Shown: one piece after another, positions 1 through 9,405 of the stretch | Layout: every line of letters begins with the position of its first letter | Numbering within the stretch: position 1 is the first letter of the stretch | Origin: Oscillospiraceae bacterium | GTDB lineage: Bacteria > Bacillota > Clostridia > Oscillospirales > Acutalibacteraceae | Direction of reading: 5' to 3' | Length of the DNA: 64,000 bases | NCBI GenBank assembly: GCA_015066625.1 | Contig: SVOC01000015.1 | Span: 1 to 64,000, forward strand | Program-made: the position numbers and the translations under genes | Notes under the pieces: generated by a model | Database searches by the model: none | Seen by the model: the letters and a program-made list of their open reading frames with translations, nothing else | What the model was told of the DNA's origin: nothing

Positions 1-3
1 AAA

Positions 4-402
4 TTATCTCTTTGAGAACTGGGGAGCGCGACGAGCGCCTTTGAGACCGTATTTCTTTCTTTCTTTCATTCTGGGGTCTCTGGTGAGGAAGCCTGCCTTC
101 TTGAGTGCGGGACGAAGGTTTTCGTCGTACTGAAGAAGTGCACGTGCGATACCGTGACGGATAGCACCTGCCTGGCCTGTTACACCGCCGCCGCCTACAC
201 GGCAGATGATGTCAAACTTCTCAGCTGTGTCTGTAAGAGCGAGAGGCTGACGAACGATGAGTTTGAGTGTTTCAAGACCGAAGTAATCATCGATTTCTCT
301 GTCGTTGATGATGATTTTGCCGGTACCTGCATATACACGAACACGTGCTACTGAGCTCTTTCTGCGGCCTGTGCCGTAGAAATAAGGATTTGATTCGTAC
401 AT
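4..402 (-). CDS. rpsI: 30S ribosomal protein S9
   Basis: Small-subunit ribosomal protein S9 (uS9), 132 residues, the usual length. It has the family N-terminal [12 protein letters not shown] block, the central [19 protein letters not shown] segment and the basic C-terminal tail ending FSKR that reaches the P site in known ribosomes. It starts with ATG behind GGGAGG and follows rplM by 19 bases on the same strand, the standard L13-S9 operon order. The stop codon lies at positions 4-6, so the gene is complete. Confidence 0.98.
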   Translation of the reverse strand: MYESNPYFYGTGRRKSSVARVRVYAGTGKIIINDREIDDYFGLETLKLIVRQPLALTDTAEKFDIICRVGGGGVTGQAGAIRHGIARALLQYDENLRPALKKAGFLTRDPRMKERKKYGLKGARRAPQFSKR

Positions 403-421
403 TATTTATAGCCTCCCTTTC

Positions 422-850
422 TTAAAATTCCCAAGCTTCGGGCTTCTGAGCTGCATGAGCATGGTCTGCGCCCTTAACTACGCGAAGTCTGGTGAGAGCC
501 TTGCGGCCGATAACTGTGTCGGGGATCATACCCTTAACAGCGAGTGTCATAGCGAAATCGGGTTTTGTTTTCATAAGGTTGCTGTACTTAACCTCTTTAA
601 GATGGCCGATGTAGCCTGAATGATGATAGTACATCTTCTGGTCAAGCTTCTTGCCTGTGAGAACTGCTTTCTCTGCATTGATGATGATTACGTGATCACC
701 GCAGTCAGCGTTGGGTGTGAACATAGCCTTGTGCTTGCCTCTGAGAAGCTTAGCTGCTTCAACAGCAACTTTACCCATGGGCTTGCCTGCTGCATCGATC
801 ACATACCACTTACGGACGATATCGCCCGCTTTAGGCATATAAGTAGACAT
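422..850 (-). CDS. rplM: 50S ribosomal protein L13
   Basis: Large-subunit protein uL13, 142 residues, the usual bacterial length. The family features are visible: WYVIDAAGKPMGKVA near residues 15-30, the GDHVIIINAEK block near 50-60, and YYHHSGYIGHLK near 74-86. It is the first gene of the L13-S9 operon, with GGAGGAAATGTT just before the ATG. A promoter-like pair lies about 40-65 bases upstream. I could not match the short leader to a known L13 autoregulatory RNA. Confidence 0.98.
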   Translation of the reverse strand: MSTYMPKAGDIVRKWYVIDAAGKPMGKVAVEAAKLLRGKHKAMFTPNADCGDHVIIINAEKAVLTGKKLDQKMYYHHSGYIGHLKEVKYSNLMKTKPDFAMTLAVKGMIPDTVIGRKALTRLRVVKGADHAHAAQKPEAWEF

Positions 851-886
851 AACATTTCCTCCAAATTAATTTTTTCGTGCCTGCAT

Positions 887-915
887 ATATTATCATAAGG
901 TCAACAACTTGTCAA
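887..915 (-). promoter_or_regulatory. Promoter of rplM-rpsI
   Basis: Read on the minus strand, a perfect TTGACA (-35, positions 910-915) is followed after 17 bases by TAATAT (-10, 887-892). Transcription would start near position 880 and give a leader of about 30 bases before the L13 start. Confidence 0.6.
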
Positions 916-1032
916 TAGCTTTTTTTGAATTTTTTAATTTACATTTCGCAAGCTCGTTTTTTCTCGTTTTTTCTCTTGTTTTCATAGCAAATGCTCACTT
1001 TTAATTTACGGAAAATTTTTTGTGAAAATGAA

Positions 1033-1067
1033 AAAAGGACGGAATTTTGCACAAAAACCGTCCTTTT
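1033..1067 (-). terminator. Terminator of the GH130 gene
   Basis: A 10-bp inverted repeat (AAAAGGACGG / CCGTCCTTTT) with a 15-base loop. Read on the minus strand it is followed by a T-run. It sits 26 bases after the GH130 stop codon and separates that gene from the ribosomal operon. Confidence 0.75.
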
Positions 1068-1092
1068 GATTTGTTAAAAACGCAGATTTATT

Positions 1093-2043
1093 TTATTTGA
1101 TAAGGTCGTTCTTCTTGATGAAATCAACGGTTTCGTCGACCGTTGTGAATGCCATTGCAACGGTGGTATCCGCAGCGCCGTAATAAATTGCGATTCTGCC
1201 TGTTTGGGCATCGGCAAGTGCGGCACAGGGGAACACAACATTGGGGACATCGCCCACGCATTCGTAAAGCTCGTGAGGTGCAAGAAGGAAGCAATCTGCC
1301 CTGTGGAGCACCTTCCAGGGCTCGTCTTTATCAAGAATTGCGGCACCCATTGCATAGGTGAAGCCGTTGCAGCTTGTAAGCACACCGTGGTAGAACATAA
1401 GCCAGCCTTCGTCGGTTTCAATGGGTGTGGGTCCTGCACCGACCTTGGTCATTTCCCAGTTCTTTTCGGGCTTCATAACAAATCTGTGCTTGCCCCAGTA
1501 TGTTAAATCCTTGCTGTGGCTGAGGAAAATGTCGCCGTAGGGAGTGTGACCTCTGTCGCAGGGTCTGATGAGAAGAAGAAATTCGTCATTAACCTTTCTG
1601 GGGAAAAGGACACCGTTACGGGCAACGGGGTAACAGGCGTCTTCAAGCTGAGTCCATTCCTTGAAATCCGTTGTGTATGCAATGCCGATGGTTGTGCCGT
1701 GGGGGGTGAGGTTAACCCAGGAGAGGTAGTATTTGCCGTCAATTTCGCAAAGTCTGGGGTCATAGCCTCTGAAAATAACCTTTTCTTCAAGCTCCCAGTT
1801 GATTGCATCTTTACTGTAACCCACAACAAGCGTATGGTCACGGCTCATAACGTCAACTCTGAATACACCTGCAAAGCCTTCGCCGTAGGGCACAACCGCA
1901 GAGTTGAAAATGCTGTTTGCCATATAGAGATTATCCCTTGTGATAACGGGGTTGCCGCTGTAACGCCATACGGGGTATCTGTAACCCTCGGGTTTATCCT
2001 GCCAAGGGATGTTGGGAATGTTTGCACCGATTATTTTTGCCAT
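1093..2043 (-). CDS. GH130 beta-mannoside phosphorylase/hydrolase family protein
   Basis: A cytoplasmic glycoside hydrolase family 130 enzyme, 316 residues with no signal peptide. Family members phosphorolyse (some hydrolyse) beta-mannosides and release mannose 1-phosphate. The five-bladed propeller motifs are visible: GYDPRLCE around residue 95 (the Asp of xDPR is the family's proton donor), PRKVNDEFLLLIRP near 150-160, GAGPTPIETDEGWLMFYHG near 205-225 and YYGAADT near 290. Phosphate-binding residues cannot be assigned by eye, so substrate and phosphorylase versus hydrolase mode stay open. The start has AGGAAAACTC before ATG. It has its own terminator and no sugar transporter beside it; manA at 28-29 kb could handle released mannose. 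Confidence 0.88.
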   Translation of the reverse strand: MAKIIGANIPNIPWQDKPEGYRYPVWRYSGNPVITRDNLYMANSIFNSAVVPYGEGFAGVFRVDVMSRDHTLVVGYSKDAINWELEEKVIFRGYDPRLCEIDGKYYLSWVNLTPHGTTIGIAYTTDFKEWTQLEDACYPVARNGVLFPRKVNDEFLLLIRPCDRGHTPYGDIFLSHSKDLTYWGKHRFVMKPEKNWEMTKVGAGPTPIETDEGWLMFYHGVLTSCNGFTYAMGAAILDKDEPWKVLHRADCFLLAPHELYECVGDVPNVVFPCAALADAQTGRIAIYYGAADTTVAMAFTTVDETVDFIKKNDLIK

Positions 2044-2102
2044 AATGAGTTTTCCTTTACATTAATATTATGTTTTTATGATAGCAAATAAATCGTGATA
2101 TA

Positions 2103-2777
2103 TCAACCCTTATTTTGCCTTGCGGACATTCTTTTCCAGCTTATGAAGCCGTAGAGGTCGTTGACGAGAAAAACAACAAAACAAATTATGACGGAAATAT
2201 AGGAAATATCGCTCAATGCGGCAAGAATCCAGAGGATAATCAGCACAATATCGTTTGCGGCATAGGCAAGGGCATAATATGCACTGCGCCTGAAAGTAAG
2301 ATAGACGGCAATGAAGCTTGTTGTAACCGAAATGGTGCTCGGAATTATATTTGCGGTGCTGAAATATTCAAGAATGAAATAGAAAACGGCGGTAACGGCG
2401 GCGGTGAGAATGAGCATAAAGATTATTTCTTTTCTGCTGATTTTATTTACTCTGACTTCCGATTTTTTGCCTTTATAGGGATTTCTCAGCCACGATACGA
2501 GGGCGAATACCGCCATAGGGCCCGTCATTCCCAGATAGGTTATCATTTCGCCGTAATAGTTGAATGTGTAGGAAATGATTCCGTAAAGGATGCTGAAAAT
2601 TATCATCAGTGCCTGGGAAATCGGGTTGCCCTTTGCGGCAAAAATCAGGGAGGTTACGCCGATAAGGGATGCGGTAAGGGTGAGGTAACCTGATTTATCA
2701 AAAATAAAGAATGATATAAGAATCAACGCAACGGATGAGCACCACAGACCGATTTCAAATTTTGAAAAGTATTTCAT
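2103..2777 (-). CDS. pnuC: PnuC-family nicotinamide mononucleotide/vitamin transporter
   Basis: Integral membrane protein of 224 residues with about seven hydrophobic segments, of the PnuC/PnuT/PnuX facilitator family. Members move nicotinamide riboside, thiamine, riboflavin or deoxynucleosides, trapped inside the cell by phosphorylation. Family signs are the SLIGVTSLIFAAKGNP stretch near residue 40 and the C-terminal LVNDLYGFISWKRM. Sequence alone does not tell which substrate is carried. The leader of about 110 bases contains mutually exclusive hairpins and a U-tract, so ligand-controlled expression is plausible. The ATG has a GGAGGT ribosome site four bases upstream. Confidence 0.88.
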   Translation of the reverse strand: MKYFSKFEIGLWCSSVALILISFFIFDKSGYLTLTASLIGVTSLIFAAKGNPISQALMIIFSILYGIISYTFNYYGEMITYLGMTGPMAVFALVSWLRNPYKGKKSEVRVNKISRKEIIFMLILTAAVTAVFYFILEYFSTANIIPSTISVTTSFIAVYLTFRRSAYYALAYAANDIVLIILWILAALSDISYISVIICFVVFLVNDLYGFISWKRMSARQNKG

Positions 2778-2791
2778 AAGACCTCCAAACG

Positions 2792-2869
2792 AAAAAGCAT
2801 CCGCAGACGTATCTTCAAAGACCTAACAATACGTCGGCGAATGCCTTGCATTCTTCTACCCGGTGGCAG
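2792..2869 (-). promoter_or_regulatory. Structured pnuC leader: candidate riboswitch/attenuator
   Basis: Minus-strand leader RNA. In transcription order it has a 5-bp hairpin CUGCC/GGUAG (2856-2869), a perfect 6-bp hairpin GAAUGC-AAG-GCAUUC (2839-2853), then a long hairpin (2797-2844) in which GCAUUCGC pairs with GCGGAUGC and GACGUAU with AUACGUC, followed by UUUUU (2792-2796). The GCAUUC segment is used by both the second and third hairpins, so they exclude each other: an antiterminator/terminator arrangement. It matches none of the TPP, FMN, preQ1, ZTP, T-box or NAD+-II consensus sequences I can recall. Confidence 0.55.
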
Positions 2870-2892
2870 TAAGTATTTATTTATTGTATGGG

Positions 2893-2921
2893 ATTATATC
2901 ATTTTACGATTGGTAAATCAA
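2893..2921 (-). promoter_or_regulatory. Promoter of pnuC
   Basis: On the minus strand TTGATT (2916-2921), a 17-base spacer and a perfect TATAAT (2893-2898). The start of transcription would fall near 2886, giving a leader of about 110 bases that begins just before the structured region. The promoter lies immediately after the stop codon of the upstream gene. Confidence 0.75.
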
Positions 2922-2924
2922 GGG

Positions 2925-3416
2925 CTATTTACAGATTTCAGAATTAATTCTTATGACGTATAATTTCTGAAGCCATTCGGGTTGTAAATCAACCTTGGAT
3001 TCAAGTTTCTCAAGTGTTCTTTTGCCGATTCTTCTGTCAGACACAGCAAACATCCTGACAACAGGGTTTGTGTGGCAAATTGAGCTTTCAATCGGCAATT
3101 CTCTGTATAATTTAAGAGCTTCGCAGAAATCCTCATCGTCATATTCCGTCTTTTCTTCAACGGGAACAGAGCCTTTTTCCTGCCAGAAATTGCGCCAGGC
3201 ATCCTGCTTGTCTGTTCCTTTGTTTCTGAATGCAACGGTTTCCCACGAAAAACGTTTGAATGTTTTCCCGTCAATACGGATTTCAAAAATTTTGCAGTTA
3301 TCCATATTGGGGTAGGTTGTGCACGAATAGGTGATTCTGCCTTTCAGCGAGTCGGCAAGCATTTCCTGTTCAAGATATTTTCTCATTCCGCTCCACGAAC
3401 CTAAAATTTTGCTCAT
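2925..3416 (-). CDS. SF0329-family protein of unknown function
   Basis: A soluble 163-residue protein that I place in the SF0329 family (named after a Shigella protein). Family features are ADSLKGRITYSCTTY near residues 22-36, EIRIDGKTFKRFS near 46-60, and the C-terminal HTNPVVRMFAVSDRRIGKRTL near 115-135. Biochemical role is unknown. It begins three bases after the end of the secreted GH51 gene upstream on the same strand, so it is probably cotranscribed with it, but a functional link is not obvious. Confidence 0.7.
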   Translation of the reverse strand: MSKILGSWSGMRKYLEQEMLADSLKGRITYSCTTYPNMDNCKIFEIRIDGKTFKRFSWETVAFRNKGTDKQDAWRNFWQEKGSVPVEEKTEYDDEDFCEALKLYRELPIESSICHTNPVVRMFAVSDRRIGKRTLEKLESKVDLQPEWLQKLYVIRINSEICK

Positions 3417-3419
3417 ATT

Positions 3420-6140
3420 TTATCTCCTTTCAAGCCTTATACAGGTTACGGAGTAGGCAGGCACGGTGTAATTGAAGTTCTCTGCAAAGCCTTCAACCGT
3501 GAATTCTTTCATTATGCAATCCTCTTTTGCACCGAGAATATTATCGTTTGTAAGGCTGTTGCCTGCAACCTGATGAACGGTTGCTGTTGATTTGATGTCT
3601 GCATTTGTATCAACTGCAACAACTCTTGATGAGTCCGTCACGTTTACTATTTTAATGATGATATCGCCGCTTTCGTCGGTGCTGACAACGTGATAAGCCT
3701 CGGCTTCTGCTTCTGATGCAAAATCGTGGCTTGCATAAAGTTCGCCGTCAAGGTAGCACTCAACGTATGTGCCCTCAACAACAATTTTTATTTCGTACGT
3801 TCTGCCCGTTTCGATTGTGCAGGGTTTTACGGTATCAAGGATTTTCGTCTTTGCACCGTTTTCAATCTGTTGCAGGCATGAAACCGTGTTGCCCCAGCCG
3901 CCAAGATTCCAGAAATAACAGTTATTTGCATCCTTTACAGCAAAGGGAATGATGAAGCCTTCGTCGCCGTCAAGCTTCGTTGCTTCAACTGTGTAGGTGT
4001 AGTTGTTCCAATCCTCACAGCCGAAATATGCAACCATGCCCGTTTCGGTGTAGGGCATCCAGGTGTTTGTCTGCACAAGCTTGCCGTCCTGAATTTCAAA
4101 ATCGTTGCTGTCGTAAATATTATCCCAGTTCCACCAGAAATTCAGCGGAGTTGAGAATTTATCAGAGCCCAGGGTTTTGCCGCTTTCGCTTGAAACGATT
4201 TTAACATTATCAAACTCTGCGGAAGTATACCAGGTGCCGATACCCACTCTGCCGCTTAAGGGCTTCTGCTCGATTTTTGCACCGTCAAGGTTTGATTTCA
4301 GCAGCTTTGTGCCTGCGTTGACAGAGAAAAGCTTCTGCATATAGTAGCTGATTGAGCCCGTTACCTGATGATTGTTGAACCAGATAAGGTCGGGTGACCA
4401 GTGGGTTGCGGTAAGATTGCCGAAAAGGGGAGCATATGCCGCCATACGCACAATATCGCCGTTGCGTTCAAGACCCGTCATATATGCCGCCTCCGCAAGT
4501 GCGGCTTTGAGTGTGTTCGATTTAGCGGCATATTCACCGAGAAATACCTGCAGACCTCCGCCGTAGAGGGTATCGGTCATTGTGTCAACGGTGCGGGTAT
4601 AATTCTTTTCGTCGTAGTAATCCGTGTTTTTTAAAAACCATTCGGGCTGATTGTAGTAATGCTGGTCCGTTGCGCCTGCAAAATCGGCGGCATTATCGGA
4701 TTCTCCAAGCTGATTCTTTGCGTATTCATAGGATTTAAGATAGTTTTCGCCGTGGGTGCCGTCGGATGCACCTGAGGAGTAAATAAGTTCAATGCCTTCG
4801 TAGAGCCCGGGATTTTCCGCCTTTGCTTCGTTGAATGAATCAAGGAATGCCTGATATCTTTCAAAGTAGACTTCGCCTTCCTGCTCGTTGCCGATGCAGA
4901 TGTATTTCAGCTCAAAGGGTTCGGGGTGACCGAGAGAAGCTCTTACCTTGCCCCATGTGGTGTTTTCGTCACCGCGGCAGAATTCGATAAGGTCGTGCAT
5001 ATCCTGAACATACTGTCTGAATTCGTCGCTGTCCATATCAACGCCGCCCTTGCCTCTCATCTGGCAGTAAATACCGCAGTTGATAACGGGAACACCTACT
5101 GCGCCGATATCCTCCGCAAGCTGAAAATATTCATAAAAGCCAAGACCGTAGGTCATAAAGCAGGGATAGGGGTCATCGGTTGCGGCAATGTTTGTCCAGA
5201 GGTTAATGCCCTGCTTTCTTGCGGCAATGTTGCCGTAAGTGCCGTTGAATTCAAGAGGTAAGCCGTCACTGCCCGTGCCGATGGAATTCTTCCAGTTGTA
5301 TAATGTTTCGTAATCATATCCCTCAATTATGCAGCCGCCGGGAAATCGCAGAAATTTAGGTTCAAGTGCTTCAAGCATTTCACCAAGGTCTTTTCTCATT
5401 CCGTTTTCTCTGCTCTTGAAGGTATCCTCGGGAAAAAGAGAAACCATATCAAGCATAACGCTGCCTTTATCCGTCAGCACACGGAGCGTTGCATTTTCAA
5501 AATCCGTAGTATTGCAGTCAAGGGTCAGCTTGCATTTCTGCCAGCGGTCGCTTATATTTTCAATTATTCCTTCGCCTGCAACGGTGTTGCCCGAGCAGAG
5601 CTGAACATAAATTTTACCCGTATAACCGTCAATGCCCTTTGCATAAACGAAAAAGTTATATTTCTTGCCGTTTTCGATTGACATTCCGTCAAGGAAGCCG
5701 ACGTTCTCAATGCCTGCAGGGGAATTGCCCGTATTTGTAAGTGCGAGGTAATGGGGATTGTTTTCGTTAAGGCCGTTTTCATTTTTAACCTCTGCGGCGG
5801 CACCGTTTACCGTATTCCAGCCGTAAAGGGCATCGTTTACCGCAAGGTCGGTGAATTCAAATGAACGGTTTACAACCATTTCGGCATATAGCCCGCCGTC
5901 AGCCGCAAAGTTGATATCCTCAAAGAAAATACCGAAAAGCAGGTCGCTGATATCGTGGATTTCATCCTCAACATCAACCGTCAGAGTATAGTCCGCATTT
6001 TCCGTGCTGTATGCGGTAACCGTGTTTGCATCGGGTCTTTGGGTGTGGGGTTCGCCCGATACACCGCCTGTCAGGGTCATAATTGCCGTTATAATGAACG
6101 CAAATGCCTTTTTTAATGCCTGAATAATGGTGAATTTCAT
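3420..6140 (-). CDS. Secreted GH51 alpha-L-arabinofuranosidase with accessory modules
   Basis: A 906-residue protein with an N-terminal signal peptide (about residues 1-29, KK then a hydrophobic stretch ending VSGE). It should release arabinofuranosyl side chains from arabinan or arabinoxylan outside the cell. A CBM4/9-like beta-sandwich insert covers about 105-240 and the GH51 catalytic barrel about 250-600. The likely acid/base is Glu419 in CIGNEQEGE and the nucleophile Glu536 in FLGEYAAKS. A LamG/3-keto-disaccharide-hydrolase-like sandwich (about 631-830) sits inside the C-terminal domain. No LPXTG motif or anchor was seen. It is divergent from the PHP gene, with promoters in the shared 240-base gap. 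Confidence 0.93.
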   Translation of the reverse strand: MKFTIIQALKKAFAFIITAIMTLTGGVSGEPHTQRPDANTVTAYSTENADYTLTVDVEDEIHDISDLLFGIFFEDINFAADGGLYAEMVVNRSFEFTDLAVNDALYGWNTVNGAAAEVKNENGLNENNPHYLALTNTGNSPAGIENVGFLDGMSIENGKKYNFFVYAKGIDGYTGKIYVQLCSGNTVAGEGIIENISDRWQKCKLTLDCNTTDFENATLRVLTDKGSVMLDMVSLFPEDTFKSRENGMRKDLGEMLEALEPKFLRFPGGCIIEGYDYETLYNWKNSIGTGSDGLPLEFNGTYGNIAARKQGINLWTNIAATDDPYPCFMTYGLGFYEYFQLAEDIGAVGVPVINCGIYCQMRGKGGVDMDSDEFRQYVQDMHDLIEFCRGDENTTWGKVRASLGHPEPFELKYICIGNEQEGEVYFERYQAFLDSFNEAKAENPGLYEGIELIYSSGASDGTHGENYLKSYEYAKNQLGESDNAADFAGATDQHYYNQPEWFLKNTDYYDEKNYTRTVDTMTDTLYGGGLQVFLGEYAAKSNTLKAALAEAAYMTGLERNGDIVRMAAYAPLFGNLTATHWSPDLIWFNNHQVTGSISYYMQKLFSVNAGTKLLKSNLDGAKIEQKPLSGRVGIGTWYTSAEFDNVKIVSSESGKTLGSDKFSTPLNFWWNWDNIYDSNDFEIQDGKLVQTNTWMPYTETGMVAYFGCEDWNNYTYTVEATKLDGDEGFIIPFAVKDANNCYFWNLGGWGNTVSCLQQIENGAKTKILDTVKPCTIETGRTYEIKIVVEGTYVECYLDGELYASHDFASEAEAEAYHVVSTDESGDIIIKIVNVTDSSRVVAVDTNADIKSTATVHQVAGNSLTNDNILGAKEDCIMKEFTVEGFAENFNYTVPAYSVTCIRLERR

Positions 6141-6182
6141 TGCATATCCTCTTTTCGGAAATTAATTGATTGTTTGTTTCGC

Positions 6183-6205
6183 AGGGACAGCCCTTACGGC
6201 TATCC
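6183..6205 (-). other. Small hairpin in the leader of the secreted GH51 gene
   Basis: AGGGACAGCC and GGCTATCCT form an imperfect hairpin with a five-base loop just after the predicted transcription start. It is not followed by a U-run, so it is not a terminator; it may only stabilise the transcript. Confidence 0.3.
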
Positions 6206-6220
6206 TTGACCGATATTTTA

Positions 6221-6249
6221 ATGATATCCAAATAAAGAATGTTCGTCAA
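6221..6249 (-). promoter_or_regulatory. Promoter of the secreted GH51 gene
   Basis: On the minus strand TTGACG (6244-6249), 17-base spacer, TATCAT (6221-6226). It drives leftward transcription into the signal-peptide GH51 gene. Confidence 0.6.
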
Positions 6250-6328
6250 TACTTTAAAATTTCATTGGTTATTTTCACTAACATACAGAGGGATTTTTTG
6301 TTGTATCAGCCGAAAAAAATTTGTCCCT

Positions 6329-6357
6329 TTGACTTTGATGCGTTAAAGTGATAACAT
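6329..6357 (+). promoter_or_regulatory. Promoter of the PHP-domain gene
   Basis: TTGACT (6329-6334), 17-base spacer, TAACAT (6352-6357), followed by an AGGGAGG ribosome site before the ATG at 6382. Confidence 0.6.
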
Positions 6358-6381
6358 ATAAACATTAAGGGAGGTTTTATT

Positions 6382-7857
6382 ATGCTTAGAAAACTGACAG
6401 CACTTTTACTCGCAGCGATTATGATTCTGCCCGTTGCGGGCGTAACCGCCTCGGCAGATGAAACGGCAGAAAAGAATTATACCATTGATGACCCTTATGC
6501 AAGGGTTGATTGGGATGAATGGCAGGCTTACAAAACACAGCTTCACTGCCACACAACTGCCAGCGACGGCTTCCTGACAATCAAGGAATTCGTCAAAGAG
6601 CACTACGACCTTAATTACGACATTGTTGCTCTGACAGACCACGGTACACTTAACCGCGGCTGGAATGTTGCACCTGATGTTGTGCCTCTTATGCGTCTTA
6701 TAAAGAAAGAACGCACCAAAAATGCACCCATTATTCCTCTCAGCGATGAAGAATACAATGCGTATTTAAACGGCACCGCCGCTTCGGACAAAAGAACACA
6801 CACAAACGGTATGCTTGATGTACCTCTGGGCAATGAGCTCAATATGGCTACTCCCGTTGCAGACTGCCACCTGACAGGTTATTATGCGGAATACGGTCAG
6901 GGTCTTGCAGGTGTTTTCGGCGATTATGAAACACCGTCAAAGGGCGTTAAGGAGGCAGGCGGAATTTCGATGCTTTCCCACGTGGGCGAGTATGTTTACC
7001 CCGATAAGGACAGCGCAAATTACGTGGGTCAGCCCGTTGACGATTACTACGCAACAAAGTTCGCAAAGGTTTTTCTTGATAACAAAGGTTCAAGCCTCGG
7101 TATGGGAATAAACAGCGCAACGGATGCACACACACGCTGTGACAGAATACTCTATGACCAGATTCTGCAGAAAACCATTCCCAACGGCGTTGTGCCCTGG
7201 TGCAATACCTTTGCGGATTCACACGACTGGAATGCTGTCAATGATGCATACACAATGTCACTTATGCCCGAGCTTACAAACGATGCTTTCCGTTCCTGCC
7301 TTGAAAACGGCGAATACTTCTCGATTTCCCATTATTCAAACGGCGTTGAGCTTAACGGAATGCCCGAAATGCCCGGCTTTGACGAGCAGAAGGTTTATGA
7401 TACAAAGAGCTTTCTTCTTGACAATACTCCCATGGTGACAAGAGTTACCGTTAATCAGGATGAGGATACAATTACAATCGAAGGCACAAACTTTGATGAA
7501 ATCACCTGGGTTTCAGACTGCAATGTTATCCGCCGTGAAAGCAATATCACAAGCGGTACAGCTACCCTTGACCTTCATGCCGATGACCTTCTCGATGAAC
7601 CTTATCTCTATGTAAGATTTTATATCACCGGCGATAACGGCATCTGCTATTCACAGCCCTTCGTGCTTAATGTTGAGGGCGAAGAATTTGCACCCGTTGA
7701 GGTTAAAAAGGTTTATGACCTGCCCTGGTTCCTCAGACTTCTCGTTACCGTAATCGACCTTGCAGTTTTCAGACTTAACCCCGTTATCTGGATTTTCAAG
7801 TATTTTGCACTGGGCTATAACCCCATCACTTTTGACCGCTTAATCAATCCGTTCTAA
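6382..7857 (+). CDS. Secreted PHP-domain phosphoesterase-like protein
   Basis: A 491-residue protein with a signal peptide (1-25, cleavage likely after ASA). A PHP metal-dependent hydrolase domain follows: LHCHTTASDG near 54-63 supplies His55 and His57, and ALTDHG near 83-88 supplies Asp86 and His87; further metal ligands such as SHVGEY and DAHTRCD appear downstream. The fold suits phosphoester hydrolysis, but the substrate is unknown. The last 45 residues hold a hydrophobic segment (FLRLLVTVIDLAVF, then PVIWIFKYFALGY) that could tether it to the membrane. It lies 12 bases upstream of the cytoplasmic GH51 gene and is probably cotranscribed. Confidence 0.82.
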   Translation: MLRKLTALLLAAIMILPVAGVTASADETAEKNYTIDDPYARVDWDEWQAYKTQLHCHTTASDGFLTIKEFVKEHYDLNYDIVALTDHGTLNRGWNVAPDVVPLMRLIKKERTKNAPIIPLSDEEYNAYLNGTAASDKRTHTNGMLDVPLGNELNMATPVADCHLTGYYAEYGQGLAGVFGDYETPSKGVKEAGGISMLSHVGEYVYPDKDSANYVGQPVDDYYATKFAKVFLDNKGSSLGMGINSATDAHTRCDRILYDQILQKTIPNGVVPWCNTFADSHDWNAVNDAYTMSLMPELTNDAFRSCLENGEYFSISHYSNGVELNGMPEMPGFDEQKVYDTKSFLLDNTPMVTRVTVNQDEDTITIEGTNFDEITWVSDCNVIRRESNITSGTATLDLHADDLLDEPYLYVRFYITGDNGICYSQPFVLNVEGEEFAPVEVKKVYDLPWFLRLLVTVIDLAVFRLNPVIWIFKYFALGYNPITFDRLINPF

Positions 7858-7866
7858 TTGAGGTAA

Positions 7867-9360
<1,494 letters not shown>

Positions 9361-9368
9361 AAAAATAA

Positions 9369-9405
9369 CGGAGGCGACTTCTTTGTGAAGTGCCTCCGTG
9401 TTTTT
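9369..9405. terminator. Bidirectional terminator between abfA and GDPD
   Basis: CGGAGGC-GACTTC / GTGAAGT-GCCTCCG inverted repeat with a short loop, flanked by A-rich sequence on the left and T-rich on the right. It lies between two convergent genes and can serve both. Confidence 0.85.

Noticed and set aside
851-886. L13 autoregulatory leader
   Set aside because: The leader is only about 30-40 bases and forms no recognisable conserved hairpin.
1516-2091. 191-residue plus-strand open frame over the GH130 gene
   Set aside because: Complementary-strand shadow of a clearly recognised GH130 coding sequence, with no ribosome site.
2792-2890. Known riboswitch classes (TPP, FMN, preQ1, ZTP, THF) or a T-box at pnuC
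   Set aside because: CCACCGGG and GGTGGC words recall ZTP or T-box elements, but the remaining conserved segments are missing.
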